Positions 10,942 to 22,126 of a DNA stretch of 64,000 nt are shown in pieces. Each line of letters starts with the position of its first letter. The first letter of the stretch is position 1. The translations under genes and the position numbers were made by a program. The notes under the pieces were generated by a model. That model saw only the letters and a list, made by a program, of their open reading frames with translations. It was not told where the DNA came from and did not search any database. Where the stretch lies: positions 92,640 to 156,639 of the forward strand of contig AJFK01000033.1 in assembly GCA_000467715.1 (NCBI GenBank). Direction: 5' to 3'. This DNA comes from Hysterium pulicare CBS 123377. Taxonomy: Eukaryota; Ascomycota; Dothideomycetes; Hysteriales; Hysteriaceae.

Positions 10942-13900
10942 ATGGACGCGTCGCAGATAGACGGCCTAAATGGAGGTCAGGTAAGGAATCCGAATCCAAA
11001 CAAGCGCACTATTAGCCCAAAAGACCTCACCAACGCAAAACGTGTCAATTGTTCACTGTACCTATTCACTACACCCGATAACTCAACCGCTACACCGTGG
11101 ACTAACTAGAACCAGGACTTCTAGAGAAGTTATAGACCTCACCGGCGATCAGTATGTTTGCGCCGGCCCGGCGTCCTCGTCGCGCAGACCATCAAACAAT
11201 AGCAACAGCATTCAAACTCCGGTGCCCCTACCGCTGAATGTTCGAGATCTGGATCAGAACTCTCTCTCACGCTCCACATCATCTTCTTCAATACGCACTT
11301 CAGTCACGGCTGCTTCCTTTAAAATATATTCTACGTCTCCGGTACCTTTACCCTCTGTCGAGCTAAGGGTCAAGACTGGGCCGTCCAATCTCAAAGAACA
11401 TGGTAGTGGCGGCAATTGGGCACCGGCAAGCGCAAACATGAATGGAGACCGTAGTGTCTTCGATCAGGAGTTTGTACCTGTACATAAGGGTCACGGAAAT
11501 AGGGACCGCGAAGAGAAGCGCCGACGACTGGTTCCACCTCCGCAGCCGAACCCGGAAAGTTCTTATGAGGTGTCGGAATATGTTGAAGGTATATGGAAAT
11601 CCGAACACCATTGGCGCGATCATAATAAAACCCCTGACGATGATGGTTTTGGCTTTCACCGAGCCGGCAGCTCCATTACCCTTAACGACAAGAGCGGAGA
11701 AAGTTTGTCCACCGCCGAAAAACGGTCTCGGAAATGGCCGGCCAGGGAGACTGCTATACTGAATGATCAGGAGGTGATCAGGGGATCGCAGACCCCAGAA
11801 TTCGGAATCTTTGACGAGGATGCTCGCGAACTACATATAGGAAGCACTGCAAAGCACGGGGGCACAGGGCTAGGATATTACGCACCAGGGTCAGGGATAC
11901 CGGACACAGTGGATGCCCAAGAGGTCCTAAAATCTTTCAAGGCCAGGCATATACCACGTGAAAGACCTCAAAAGCTTTCTAGTTCAATCAGTGCAGCACC
12001 GTCAAAGAACTGGCCATCATCAAAACGCCATGCGACTCCAAATCGTGTGGTACTCGAAGGACCAGAACCACAATCATCCCCACTTACACATGAGAAAGGC
12101 CTAAGCAGAGCGAAAGATCTCTCCCGCGCAGCAGCTAGTCAGCCGACAAATGACTTTAGTTCTGCGGGGTCAGCTCTGCGAGCGTCACCTAAGCCACTGA
12201 TTTCTTATGCTCCCAATACGGCGCGCAATAAGAATGATCTGCCTAACAATTTGAATGGATCTGCTGCCACTCGGGCTTCTCCTCGCCCTGACACTCAACA
12301 AAGCATGAAAGTCCCAGCACACAAGTCTGATCTCGAAAAAGCAACCATAGGAAAGGGCTTAAAGTTTACCAAAGAGGAAGACGATAAGATTATCTACTTA
12401 AAGGAGGAGAAGGGCTTGACATGGTCCCAAATTGGAAAACAGTTCCCTGGACGCAACAGCCATACTGTCCAAAGTCGCTATTCCCGGGCGCTATGCAATC
12501 GAAAGTCTAGGATTTCGGAAGTCGAAGATCATTTGATTCAACACCCCCAGATCATAGCCCGAGATGTCGTTAATCTAACTTGTTCTGAGCCAAGTATGAA
12601 GTCGCCAATCGTAACTTCCTCAAGTCCAGAGCCTGCAATGTCTGATAATGTGTTGTCTTTCACCAGACATGAGGCCAAGCCAGACAGTGGAACCGGCAGG
12701 ACTAGACCTCGTCGGTCTATTGGTTTGGTTAACTACACTATTCCTCGGGGCAATCGGGCTTTGTATGTACATGAGGATTCTGTGGAGACGGAACTGCCAG
12801 ATAGGAAATCTCGGAGCACATCCATGTGGATGAGGTCAGCTGAAACATCCGAAGAGCCCAGCTGCAATGCGTCGTTCGACATGGCTTTGCTAGTCGACAA
12901 ACCAATGCAGATGGATTTTGAGCAAGAAGTGGCTGAGACCGCAATCGCCATTTCGGAACCTAAGCAAAAGACAGAAATGAGTGTTAGGTATCCGTACTTG
13001 AACCACTCGCAACGGCGCTCCCTACGCCATGGTCCTTCTGGGAGCGAGTGGGACCCTTTCGTGGGCCATAGGTGGCAGGGCAACGTCGTTCATGTTGACT
13101 TTCAACGAGAAGAGTTGGAGCTGATAGAGGAAGCGGCAGCAAAGATACTGTCGCCGGCGAAAATGTCGAGGTCTAAGTCGACCAGTAAACGAATCCAGTT
13201 GCTGTTGAAGAATCAACCTGAAGGCCGAATGTTCCAAATTTCGTATGAAGCAAGGAAGGATCTGAAGAGTCGGGATTCCGAAAGTGTCGACGCTTTTCTT
13301 CGAGACGCATCTGAGGGTTTACTCAATCTGAAAGCGTGCATCGAAAGGATAGGCCCTGTCAGAAGAAATCGAGCATTCAGCACAGCATCGAAAACTTCAA
13401 ATTTAGCGCTACTTCGCCAACGTGAACTTGGTCTACATTCGAAGAGAGGGTGGAAGATAGCGTCTACGTCGCTCTCGTACCAAACGAAGAACAACATCTA
13501 CGATACTATGGGACCAGCGTACTCATTCACCGGCGCATCAAACGACGTACAAACAGTGGCCTGGTCTCCAGATGGTCAACATTTCGCAGCCGGCGCTGCA
13601 TGCGTGACCGATGACTATAGTATGCAATATAACCGGCCCAACAATCTTCTTTTCGGAGATATGGTCAACAAAGTCCTCGTTGAACTGCCAGAGCATCACA
13701 TCAGGAGAAAAAAACCCGAATCAGGCGCGAATTCTACTCATTCAATGCATGTGTCACAAGATCCTCGCTTGTTCTCATCTGTGTCCATGGTGGACTTCTC
13801 TCCCGATGGACAGTATATGTTCTCAGCTGGATATGATAAGCAGGTCCGCATATGGGATATTGCGTCCGATAGCTCAAGCCCTCATCCGGCGACGACTTTG

Positions 13901-15685
13901 AAGCATAAGGCTGCTGTAGACCTTTTAAGAGTTAGTTGCGACGGTGCCATTGCAACCGCCGCACAACGAACAAGCCAGAATGCGATTAAGTTGGTGTACA
14001 TTCGGGACGATGTTGAACACATCGAGCATCACTCATTTACATCCCAGAAGGCCGTGGAGCGACCTGATTTCAACATGAAGCCACAGGCTCTTGAATTTGA
14101 GCCGAACGTTGGAAGATTATTGCTCGCTGGTTTTGGAGCAAACAAGCATGAAGACCGTCTGGACGCGAATGGCGAGATATGTCTGTGGGATATAACCACC
14201 AAAACCCAATTGCAAGTGCACGGTAACACTCGTAATGTCTTCGATGCCGCATTCAATCCACGCCAAGTCGACGCACCACTCTTCGCTGTCGGCTGTGTCG
14301 CCGGCTTGAATGTGAATAGGGGCACCCGATCCGTGGTGCGATTTTATGACCTCCGTGCTGGGAGCAAATACGGAATGAATATGGAAGTCGAATGTCCAGC
14401 GCTGGATATGAATGATGTACTGTATTGGTATGTAATATCGTTCATTTCTAAGGATTTGGTCAATTTTCATGACTAACCTGGAAATGACAGTCCATATGAC
14501 GACGCATACTTTGCAGCAGGATGTACAGATGGCAACGCATACATTTGGGACGTTCGAAACCCACATACGTATCTCTATATACTCTCACATGGTAAACCAC
14601 TCCAGCCACTCGACGAAAATCAGGATCGAGAGGTTGCAGACACTGGCATTCGGTTTTGCTCTTGGGGCGACAATGCCACTCGCCTGTATACAGGATCCTC
14701 CGATGGCATTGTTAAAGTATGGGATATTGCCCGTTCTAGTAGAGATGTCTTCATCAAAGATCTCGCAAGTTTCGACTCTGGAGTCATGTCCGGCGCGTTC
14801 AGCCCAGACAAGACGAGTCTACTTATCGGCGAGGTCAACGGCTCCATCAATGTCTTGCAAGTTGGTCGGGAAGACTGTTCCATGAAAGACGCTGAGCCAT
14901 TCCATTATGTTCCTGCACCTATCCAATCCAAGGACGGATCTTTAGACTTCCCAAAATTGTCAGCCAAGAACACACCAGACTCCGGCATCGCCACTGCAAA
15001 TGAACTCCTTAGAACCCAGCAGATACAGACAGTACCTTTCGGAGGCCTTCCTATCCGCCAAGCCGTCCAGGGTCCAGCGTACATGGGTCCATACGATCTA
15101 ACCGCGGACGCTACAAAGCTCCGCGAACAAGCCGAACTGTTCCAGCAAAGCTTGATCTCCAATCCCGGACCTCAGTGCGACATACCCTCATGCAGAGACA
15201 ATCTAGCGACAGTGACGAGTGAAGAAGCTGGCGACTCTGGCAGGAGCGCAGATCGCATACCCGACGAGTTGCGAATACAGTGGAAGAATATCGGTTCAGA
15301 GATGAAAGTCGTGCCTGGAAAGGCAAAGTGTGCGGAGTGCGGACGTCCCGCAAGACCTCTGGAGCCGACAGCTGGACTGAACGAATCACCGTTATGCGAG
15401 CGCTGCGCTTTTGAATGCTTCAGGTGCGGCGCTTTTACGAAGATCATACCAAAGACCGATATTCTGTGGTGTGCGAACTGCGAGCGTAAATGGGATGTTG
15501 GCGTCTTAGGATACGAATGCATCAAGCATAAAGGCGAAGGGCTTGATTTCAGAGATGTACCTGTTTTGACAGGAAATGAAGCCAATTCCAAGAACGACGA
15601 TACGACGTTTGGAGATGACATGAATGCTTTGACGGATTACTATCACTCTTTGTGGATCGATAGGCCGCCATCACCGCCACTTTGA
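10942..15685 (+). CDS. Myb/SANT-WD40 protein with C-terminal cysteine-rich domain
   Basis: Best model: exons 10942-11057, 11116-14427 and 14491-15685, 1540 residues. The exon 1/2 join is the least certain (donor GTACCT; acceptor at 11109 or 11115, both in frame). It links MDASQIDGLNGGQ to a VIDLTGD motif common in fungal nuclear proteins. A single Myb/SANT repeat lies near residues 453-498 (GLKFTKEEDDKIIYLKE, then GLTWSQIGKQFPGRN). WD40 repeats run from about 836 to 1290, with clear GH/WD-type units such as VRIWDIA, ICLWDIT, AYIWDV and VKVWDIA. The tail near 1425-1475 has paired cysteines (CAECG, LCERC, CFRCG, WCANC) that could bind zinc. It is probably a nuclear chromatin-linked scaffold or a DDB1-CUL4 substrate receptor. 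A relation to the heterochromatin factor Raf1/DIM-9 is only a guess. Confidence 0.88.
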
Positions 15686-16203
15686 ACTGCTCACTATAAC
15701 GAATTCGGAAGAGTATTTTGGCACGGCATCTTGGGCACCTCTGTTGCATATGGGTATTGAGCATTGCATTGCACTTGGATAGGTACAAAGCGGTTTAGGG
15801 AGAGGCTAGTGGCTGTTCTGGCATAGGAGGTATTTTGGCATATGTCTGTCAACATTCTCTTCGTCGAAGATACCCATTTACATCCATACCTTTTATCAAT
15901 TTGAAAAGCAATTATGACTAAAAAATATAGCGTTTCAATCCACAAGGGGTGTAATTCGTCTTTTCGGAGAGTGGGTCTGCGCCTCTCAACTTCTGTACTC
16001 CAAGCCTGCAAAGCCTATTCAGACTTTGGGAAAGGTATGAAAGCAAGTTGCCATCCTTTGGGATGGTCGGAAGTATTGTATAGCATAGGACCTTTCCAGA
16101 CTTGCAGAGCTAAAGGAGTTCGCGATACGATGAATCATGACACCTATCATAACGTAGCATTGTATATTCATACTTTGGAGATATTTTCTTTTCGTGTCTA
16201 CAT
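15686..16203. other. convergent intergenic region
   Basis: A 518-base spacer between the stop of the WD40 gene (+) and the stop of a small membrane-protein gene (-). AT-rich stretches near 15900 and 16180 fit 3' UTRs. Short open frames here show no family resemblance. Confidence 0.45.
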
Positions 16204-16605
16204 CTACTGAACACAGCATGTATCCTTTATATCAGGTCCAACGGTCTTCCCCTCAACTCCAACCCCACCGTCTCGGGACGTCTCTGTCACTCTCATAGAA
16301 TCAGATGCCTTGATACCATGTTCTTGGAGTCCAATCCACGTTGCGGCGGCTTCCTCTCGAATCTCAAATGTCTGGTCGTTTTGTGCCCCTTCTGCTTTCT
16401 GAGTACACCTTCTGCGATACAATACCAACAAGAACACGCAAACAAGCGCCAGAATGACTGTGGCTCCCCCTACACGTATCTCCGCTGGCGATAAAAGTGT
16501 GCCGTTGCTGTTTGAAGGGTATATACTGCGGCCACTCGAAGATTTTCTAGCACCGCCCCTTGCAGATCTCGAATCGTACATTGCTCCCACCAAGTTCCGA
16601 TTCAT
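16204..16605 (-). CDS. small single-pass membrane protein with CaaX-like end
   Basis: Single exon, 133 residues (126 if the second ATG is used). The N-terminal 45 residues are Arg/Ser-rich. One strong membrane segment lies near residues 47-64 (ATVILALVCVFLLVLY) followed by RRR, so the positive-inside rule predicts that the tail faces the cytosol. The last four residues are CCVQ, which fits a CaaX box for farnesylation; the doubled cysteine could also be palmitoylated. No homologous family is recognised. It sits 14 bases downstream of another small minus-strand frame (16620-16952); no donor/acceptor pair was found to join them. The coding call rests on the TM/Arg/CaaX organisation and the open frame, so it is moderate. 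Confidence 0.5.
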   Translation of the reverse strand: MNRNLVGAMYDSRSARGGARKSSSGRSIYPSNSNGTLLSPAEIRVGGATVILALVCVFLLVLYRRRCTQKAEGAQNDQTFEIREEAAATWIGLQEHGIKASDSMRVTETSRDGGVGVEGKTVGPDIKDTCCVQ

Positions 16606-16619
16606 GCACTATAGGTCAT

Positions 16620-16952
16620 CTATGGTGCATATGGCGGCGGAGGCGATCTGGGACGTAGCGCATACGAATCGGTCAAAATAGTCGGAAGAGTTGGACTATC
16701 TGGTCTGGGCTGAACAGAGATTTCAGCCGTGCTGCTGTTGTTGGAGAGAGTGGCTATGTCGACTGCCGAGGGGCGCGCCTTGAGAAGGATGAGGGTGTAG
16801 CGGAAGACTGAAGGGGAGCGGCGGCGAGATTCTTTAGGCATGGAAGATGAAAGGGAAGAGCGGGAGCTAAAAGGCTTGAAAGAGAAGAAGGAGGAAGAGG
16901 AGGAAGCTTCGGGTTTGAAAGAGGGATAGACGGTGTGTGGAGTTGGAAACAT
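16620..16952 (-). CDS. small Ser/Pro-rich hypothetical protein
   Basis: Single exon, 110 residues starting MFPTPHTVYPSF. It has a Ser/Phe-rich stretch (residues 17-38), a short hydrophobic patch (VFRYTLILL), and a C-terminal end DSYALRPRSPPPPYAP. Short Ser-rich proteins ending in a SPPPPY-type motif are common in filamentous fungi and have no known role. PPPPY could bind WW domains, for example of a Rsp5-type ubiquitin ligase; this is inference. No signal peptide is seen with this start. A longer frame to 17090 adds a hydrophobic N-terminus but lacks resemblance to anything. Confidence 0.45.
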   Translation of the reverse strand: MFPTPHTVYPSFKPEASSSSSFFSFKPFSSRSSLSSSMPKESRRRSPSVFRYTLILLKARPSAVDIATLSNNSSTAEISVQPRPDSPTLPTILTDSYALRPRSPPPPYAP

Positions 16953-18229
16953 ATTTACGACTTTTGGAGGACAACTATGAAGAACTGAACGAGGAAAATG
17001 GTACGAGTCTTTCAATCGAGATAGAATGAAAAGGCAAGAATGTAGGTTTATTCGAAAGAAGATTAGATGTCTCACATCTACAGCAATCAACGCATTTTTA
17101 TCACTTACCCATCTCTCCTACTGCACCCTTTCGAATACTTTCCGCATCCGGAAATTTGACCCTCCGCATTCGGCTGTCTTTGTTTCTGAAGCCGGACTTG
17201 GCGAACCTTTCCACGCTCGTCCGCGTAGACTTTCAGTTGCTAAACGGAGCTCCCGGGTATAGAGGAGCAAGGGTCTAGTTCTTTGTTGTTTTGTTCCCCC
17301 TCCATGGGTCAGTATCGGGAACGCCTCCATTGAGAGACATCTGACGTGAGTTGTTTTCAGGGAGGGCCAGAGATTTGACTGTCTTAGAGCCCTTGGTCTG
17401 GAATCTGGTAAGGCGAGTCTAGCTGCTCTCTCCATGTGGGAAAATAAGACTGCGCTGACTCAGGTTCATGCGGGGAAGAGTCTGGCTCGGAGCGCGGCTG
17501 TCAGAGGACAGACGTTTTCGTGTAACAAAGCGGAGAAAGAAGCTTTGTGGCGTCTTTGTAAGTTGACGTCCTGCTTGCATGATGGTCGGTTTGTTGGACG
17601 TCTCAATGGGAAAGTGGCCTTATTCTTGCAGGTAGTGGTGGCCAGTCTGTTTGTTAGAAATTCGAGAGAACGTTTGGGGTTATGCGAGTAATAAAGCATG
17701 ATGAAAATGAGACTGGGATGGATGAGGTTTGAAGGAGGGAGGCCTGGATCTACGTCAGCTCGCATGCTAGTAGGCGGGAACCAGGCTGGCTTCGGTATGT
17801 GGACAAGATGGTTTAGGAATGCAAGGGAGACGTAAGCGGAATGGACGCTTTGGAAAACAATGGATTCCGTCATCGCAAGTGTTAACGGGGAATTCAATTT
17901 CAGAAATTGGGAATGGACAAGCTTTTCAAGGGAGGGAAACCCAGGGTTTTAGAATACCGGCAGGCCTTTGGCACGCATTGCAGATTCATAGTCACGAATA
18001 GGAATCGAGAGTCTGCGGACAGGATCTCTATAGCTACATGATAGTATACATAACAATTGGCAATCTTGGTACAGAAGAAGAGAAACACCAAAAAACAGTC
18101 TATCTGCAACAACAAAGGACCACCAAAAAGAATATACAGAAAACATCAACCATCAGCCAGCAACCGTTAACCATCAACCATCAACCATCAGCCTTGAATC
18201 CCGCAGTCTAGACTGTCCGCGTACAGTCG
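16953..18229. other. intergenic region with a short ACCATCA repeat
   Basis: 1.28 kb without a recognisable gene. Several open frames of 60-140 codons occur on both strands and overlap each other, with no conserved motif. The right end holds a small tandem repeat listed separately. The left part is probably the promoter of the 110-residue gene. Confidence 0.4.
18144..18193. repeat. short tandem repeat, unit about ACCATCA
   Basis: About seven imperfect copies of a 7-base unit (ACCATCA/GCCATCA variants), just downstream of the metalloprotease stop codon on that gene's 3' side. This is simple sequence with no expected function. Confidence 0.6.
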
Positions 18230-19123
18230 TCAGTTTCCAGCCCGATACAGCTGAAACATATAATGCATGCGGTCATGCTGCAACTTCGTGAATCCAGTGT
18301 AGCAAGTATCAGTTGAATAATCCATGAAATTATGGATCGGATCATCCTGCGCATTGGCAACATTGGGACAGGTGCGTTTCGCAGGCGAAGTAGGACATCC
18401 ATCCGTGCTTGTCGATTCCGGTGGCGTATCGTCAATATAGTCACCAGGGCCATCACATGAATATCCTTCGAAGGTGTGCAACAAACCCATCCAGTGTCCG
18501 GTCTCGTGGACGGCGGTTTTGCCCTGGTCGTAGCCTTGAATAGCCCCGCCGGGCATGGTGTTGGCTTGAACGTTGCAGCCGTCGCTCACATAGGCTGACG
18601 CGGGTATGTTGCCGTTCCCAACGCTGGCTGGGAGCGTGCATTTCCCAAGGACATTTCCGGAAAGATCAGTCTGGAAATAGATGTTGAGGGTCGAGTAGGT
18701 GCCTTGGCGAAGAGCCGTCTTCATGGTAATGTCATCATTTCCAGCACCGACGGCCCAGGCGTCGTTGACGGTCCACGTAACGTTGATGAGATTGAATTGG
18801 ATTCCGTAGGCCTGGTAGGCATCATTCAGGGCCTTGATTTGGTTTTGCGCCATGTCGGAAGTGATGGCATTTTTATTGGCTGCTGTGGCAACGACATGGA
18901 AAACTGCATCAACGGAGATGGCAGAATTGTTGTCGATATCACGCCTGGCGAGGAAGGCAGCCCGGGCTGCTGGCGAACCGCTAGTCTGGTTCTGCTGATG
19001 ATCGGAGGCAGCATCTAGGAACTCTTGAGTTGCCTGCGAAGAGTTCGTGCCACAATCGAAATGGTGGTATTTGGTTGCTGCGGCCAAAAGGCCGAACGAG
19101 GCAAGGAGGAGTGTTTTGTACAT
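18230..19123 (-). CDS. secreted pappalysin-like metalloprotease (family M43)
   Basis: Single exon, 297 residues. The N-terminus MYKTLLLASFGLLAAATK is a typical signal peptide. A pro-part of about 60 residues precedes the mature domain. The zinc site is HETGHWMGLLH (His206, Glu207, His210, His216) and the Met-turn is HNFMDYS (Met267), the HEXXHXXGXXH plus downstream Met pattern of metzincins of the M43B type. Paired cysteines around 162-274 suggest disulfides, as in extracellular enzymes. Fungal members cleave extracellular protein and include secreted proteases of plant- and animal-associated species; no specific target can be inferred. An upstream in-frame extension to 19237 exists, but the ATG at 19123 begins the signal peptide directly and is preferred. 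Confidence 0.93.
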   Translation of the reverse strand: MYKTLLLASFGLLAAATKYHHFDCGTNSSQATQEFLDAASDHQQNQTSGSPAARAAFLARRDIDNNSAISVDAVFHVVATAANKNAITSDMAQNQIKALNDAYQAYGIQFNLINVTWTVNDAWAVGAGNDDITMKTALRQGTYSTLNIYFQTDLSGNVLGKCTLPASVGNGNIPASAYVSDGCNVQANTMPGGAIQGYDQGKTAVHETGHWMGLLHTFEGYSCDGPGDYIDDTPPESTSTDGCPTSPAKRTCPNVANAQDDPIHNFMDYSTDTCYTGFTKLQHDRMHYMFQLYRAGN

Positions 19124-19692
19124 CTTCAAGTGTAACCAATCCCGTGTAAGAATGCGCTTAGAGTCGTTAAAGAGGGTATGAAGTGAGTAAGATCCAGATG
19201 GAACCTGATTGAAGGAGTCGTCTGAAGATGTGAGCAATGTCTTCTTCAGTTGGGGATATCATCGAAGTTTATATTTCTGCAACGAGATGGTCTGGAATCC
19301 AAAGTTTCAGAATGTCCATCTAGGCAGTTTCTGGAAGATATCTAGAAGTTCAATAGTGGCGTTACCTGGGCAATCTGGAAGCCGCTGCAAACGGGCGCTA
19401 ATGAGGACGGTGTTTCATGCGTTCTTCTCGACAAAGGGTCAGTATAAATGCCGAAAGGCCAGACAATATCTTCGAAGACCTGTGAGGATAGCTGTGAGCA
19501 CACGTAAATCTCGAACGTTTCAAAAAGCGATGGTGATATTGCCGCATCATATTCGCGTTTGAATTTCAGAACTCCAGATTGTGAAAAGACCCATAATACA
19601 ATACACCCCCGAAATCCCCGGACACCGAAAAGACTCAGGCAAAAGAAAGAGAAGGAACTCCGGGACCCGACTCTGAGAGATATTAGTCATGT
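19124..19692. other. intergenic region between protease and CDC50 genes
   Basis: A 569-base spacer: promoter of the protease (minus strand) and 3' end of CDC50. A 117-codon plus-strand frame at 19209-19562 has no recognisable feature. No gene is supported. Confidence 0.45.
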
Positions 19693-21251
19693 TCATGCGG
19701 TGTCTCCCGCCCTGACACTTCGCCCGGTTGCTGTTGCCGTGCTGGGTTGATCGTTATTCCACGAGAGGTATGTGTGGTCACCAAGTTTCCTGCATCACGC
19801 CAGGTTAATATTGTACGTTTTCAGAGACAGAGACTAGCATACCTTGGCTTGATGAGGTGAGTAGCTGTGAATACTGCTCCAAGTAGGATGCAGAGACCCC
19901 CAACGACACAGTAGGCAATACCTAAGAAGGGATTCTTTCCGCCCATCACAGTCCGTGTCGATATCAGGATAGACTTAGTTCCACCGTATCTGGAAACCGG
20001 GAAATCTGTGGCGTTTGTTAGCAGGTCAAACCAGCTATGAGGGGAGGTCATAGCGTACTCTCCCAGATTTTAAGCCTATATGTGCCACTCTTTAAGACAT
20101 CGTGATCATTTCTCATAGCGAGTTTACTAAAAGATGGAAGACCAGCAGTCCTCATCCAAACCTGAAACGCTTCATCCGTATGAAGGTTCGGGAGGGTGTC
20201 ATCCGTGTAAGCCCCATCAGGATATTGATCTTGCCAATTCGGTGGAGGCACGACGTCGGCTGCCTTGTACTTGGTTTTCCCGTAAAGATCTGCCTCACTG
20301 TTCCATGCAATGCCCTTCTGTGTCAAATTGTAGAAGTTGGGGTCGTTGTCTTGAGGGTTGAGAGCGGTCAGATTGTCGAAGGTATCATTGAACATTGAAT
20401 TGGCGATAAGGCCACAAGGGTAGTATGGCTTGCCATTCGGAGCGAGTTTGAGGGGATCGCAGTCTCCGGAATTGATCTGTGAGGCTGATTGCGCATCTCC
20501 TTTCAGTTGGTTGGTGTCCAGAGATTTGACGTAGCGCCGGTGGTTTTGGTAGAAGTTGGTAAGACGGTAATAGAAGAGTACTGGGGGATTTACGTTATTT
20601 GGGATGGTAAACTCCAGTACACAGACGATTTGGCTGTCGTTCGTTTTCCCGGAAGGGTATGTAAAAGACTCATTTCCCCTGCCCCATTTGGGCTGTTCGT
20701 TAGCAGCGAGAGACTTCTTAAAGTAACTCGTGACGCGGTCTGACGGGATTTCCTCTAGGGTGCTCTTAGCGTTTCTATCGATGGTAGTATTCGTGAGAGG
20801 CGCCTTCGATTCACAGTCGGTATAATCGATCGCGATCTCTTGTACCTAGCAATGGTGGCTCAATCAGCACATTAGATGATACAAGTCCAGCTCGGGTATC
20901 CTAACTTGGGAGCTTGCATATATGAGCAATCCTCCTATGGGAGCAAAAAGTATTCCGACGATGAAAAAGAGAGGAAGGACGGTTTTTGGGGTTAGGATCG
21001 GCCTGAAGGGTTGCAATTAGTCACGCCGGCCATTTGTGACAATCTGAGAAGAACGGGCGACATACTGCCAGGCCTTCAATCGCTGCTGCCGGAATGCAGT
21101 ATCTGAGAAGCAATGAGCACCACGTTTAACGGCCGTCAGCAAGGGATCGCTCACTTGCAGGTCTCCTGCTCTTTGTCTTCTTGTGCTCCTCAGCGCGGGG
21201 ATCCTGGGCCTCTATCGAATCCGAACGCTGAACCTGTTGGGTTTGTGACAT
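19693..21251 (-). CDS. CDC50/LEM3 family P4-ATPase subunit
   Basis: Six exons on the minus strand: 21251-21155, 21102-21066, 21002-20906, 20845-20059, 20005-19843 and 19789-19693, giving 425 residues. This is the non-catalytic subunit that lets P4-ATPases (flippases) leave the ER and move phospholipids to the cytosolic leaflet. Visible signs: two membrane segments (about 52-74 and 367-390) around a large lumenal domain; the junction [18 protein letters not shown] before TM1; [12 protein letters not shown], the family signature; the segment near residue 345 [18 protein letters not shown]; and the end [17 protein letters not shown]. Several N-glycosylation sites lie in the lumenal part. Which of the three fungal paralogues (Cdc50, Lem3/Ros3 or Crf1) this represents was not decided. 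All introns restore the family motifs, so the model is strong. Confidence 0.95.
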
Positions 21252-22126
21252 GTCGTCAAACTCTGCGCAAGTCCGCGCATCCGACGGTGAAGTTGAGGGT
21301 TGGTGGTGGTTGTTCGGTGATCGATTATCGATGATGTTGCAGCGTTTGAAGTTACGAAGGAGCCAGGGTCTCACTCAGCCTCGCCCAAATTTAGAGCCAG
21401 CCGACAAGCCACCTGTTGACGGCGCCACAAACTGGTGCGATATTCTCAACTTCATTCAAATCGGTAACGATGGGGTAAGTTATATTCTTGTTGGTTACGT
21501 TGAGAACGAAGTCAAATGTTTACAACTGACATGCACTCATTGTCGCAATCCGTAGAGCGTTCACAGATAATCATATTAGAAGAGTCAAGCCTCGGTCGGA
21601 ACAGTATTATTCCTTTGTTCAAAGACTCTCTACTATCTAGACCCGAATGCTCAGCAACGAGGGTCGGAGACATGTAGATGCTAAATAACACGACTGGATA
21701 TGTATAAAAGCATCAAGTGGTGGGGCTGGGGGTATCAAATGGCACAGCAGTGCATACAAACTAGAAACAACAAAGAAAATGGGTTCGGCGTATAATGCCA
21801 TCGTAACCAAGCCATAGTCATGTATCGTTGCCGATGCCTCAATGGTGATAACCCGCATCCAAGGAGAAGAACGCCGATCATGAATCATCAATGTGCTTGA
21901 GAGGCTAAACCCCTCTGTGTGACCTTGGTATCAATTTAAACCAAAGCAGAAAACCCAAAAACGCCAACCATGAACACATCAATGCGGTAGCTGAGATTGC
22001 AGGAACAAATGGTAGGAAAATGGCTCGAAATAACTCGTCTAACTCGAATCAATGTGGCCGAAACAAAATGAAATAATATGAGGCAGTCGTCTGAAAGTGC
22101 AGCGCAGTGCGTGATCAGAAGAATAT
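21252..22126. other. intergenic region upstream of CDC50 and downstream of SWIRM gene
   Basis: An 875-base spacer with both flanking genes on the minus strand. The right part is the 3' UTR of the SWIRM gene and the left part the CDC50 promoter. A TATA-like TATAAAAG occurs near 21704 on the plus strand but serves no recognised gene. Small open frames show no resemblance. Confidence 0.4.
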
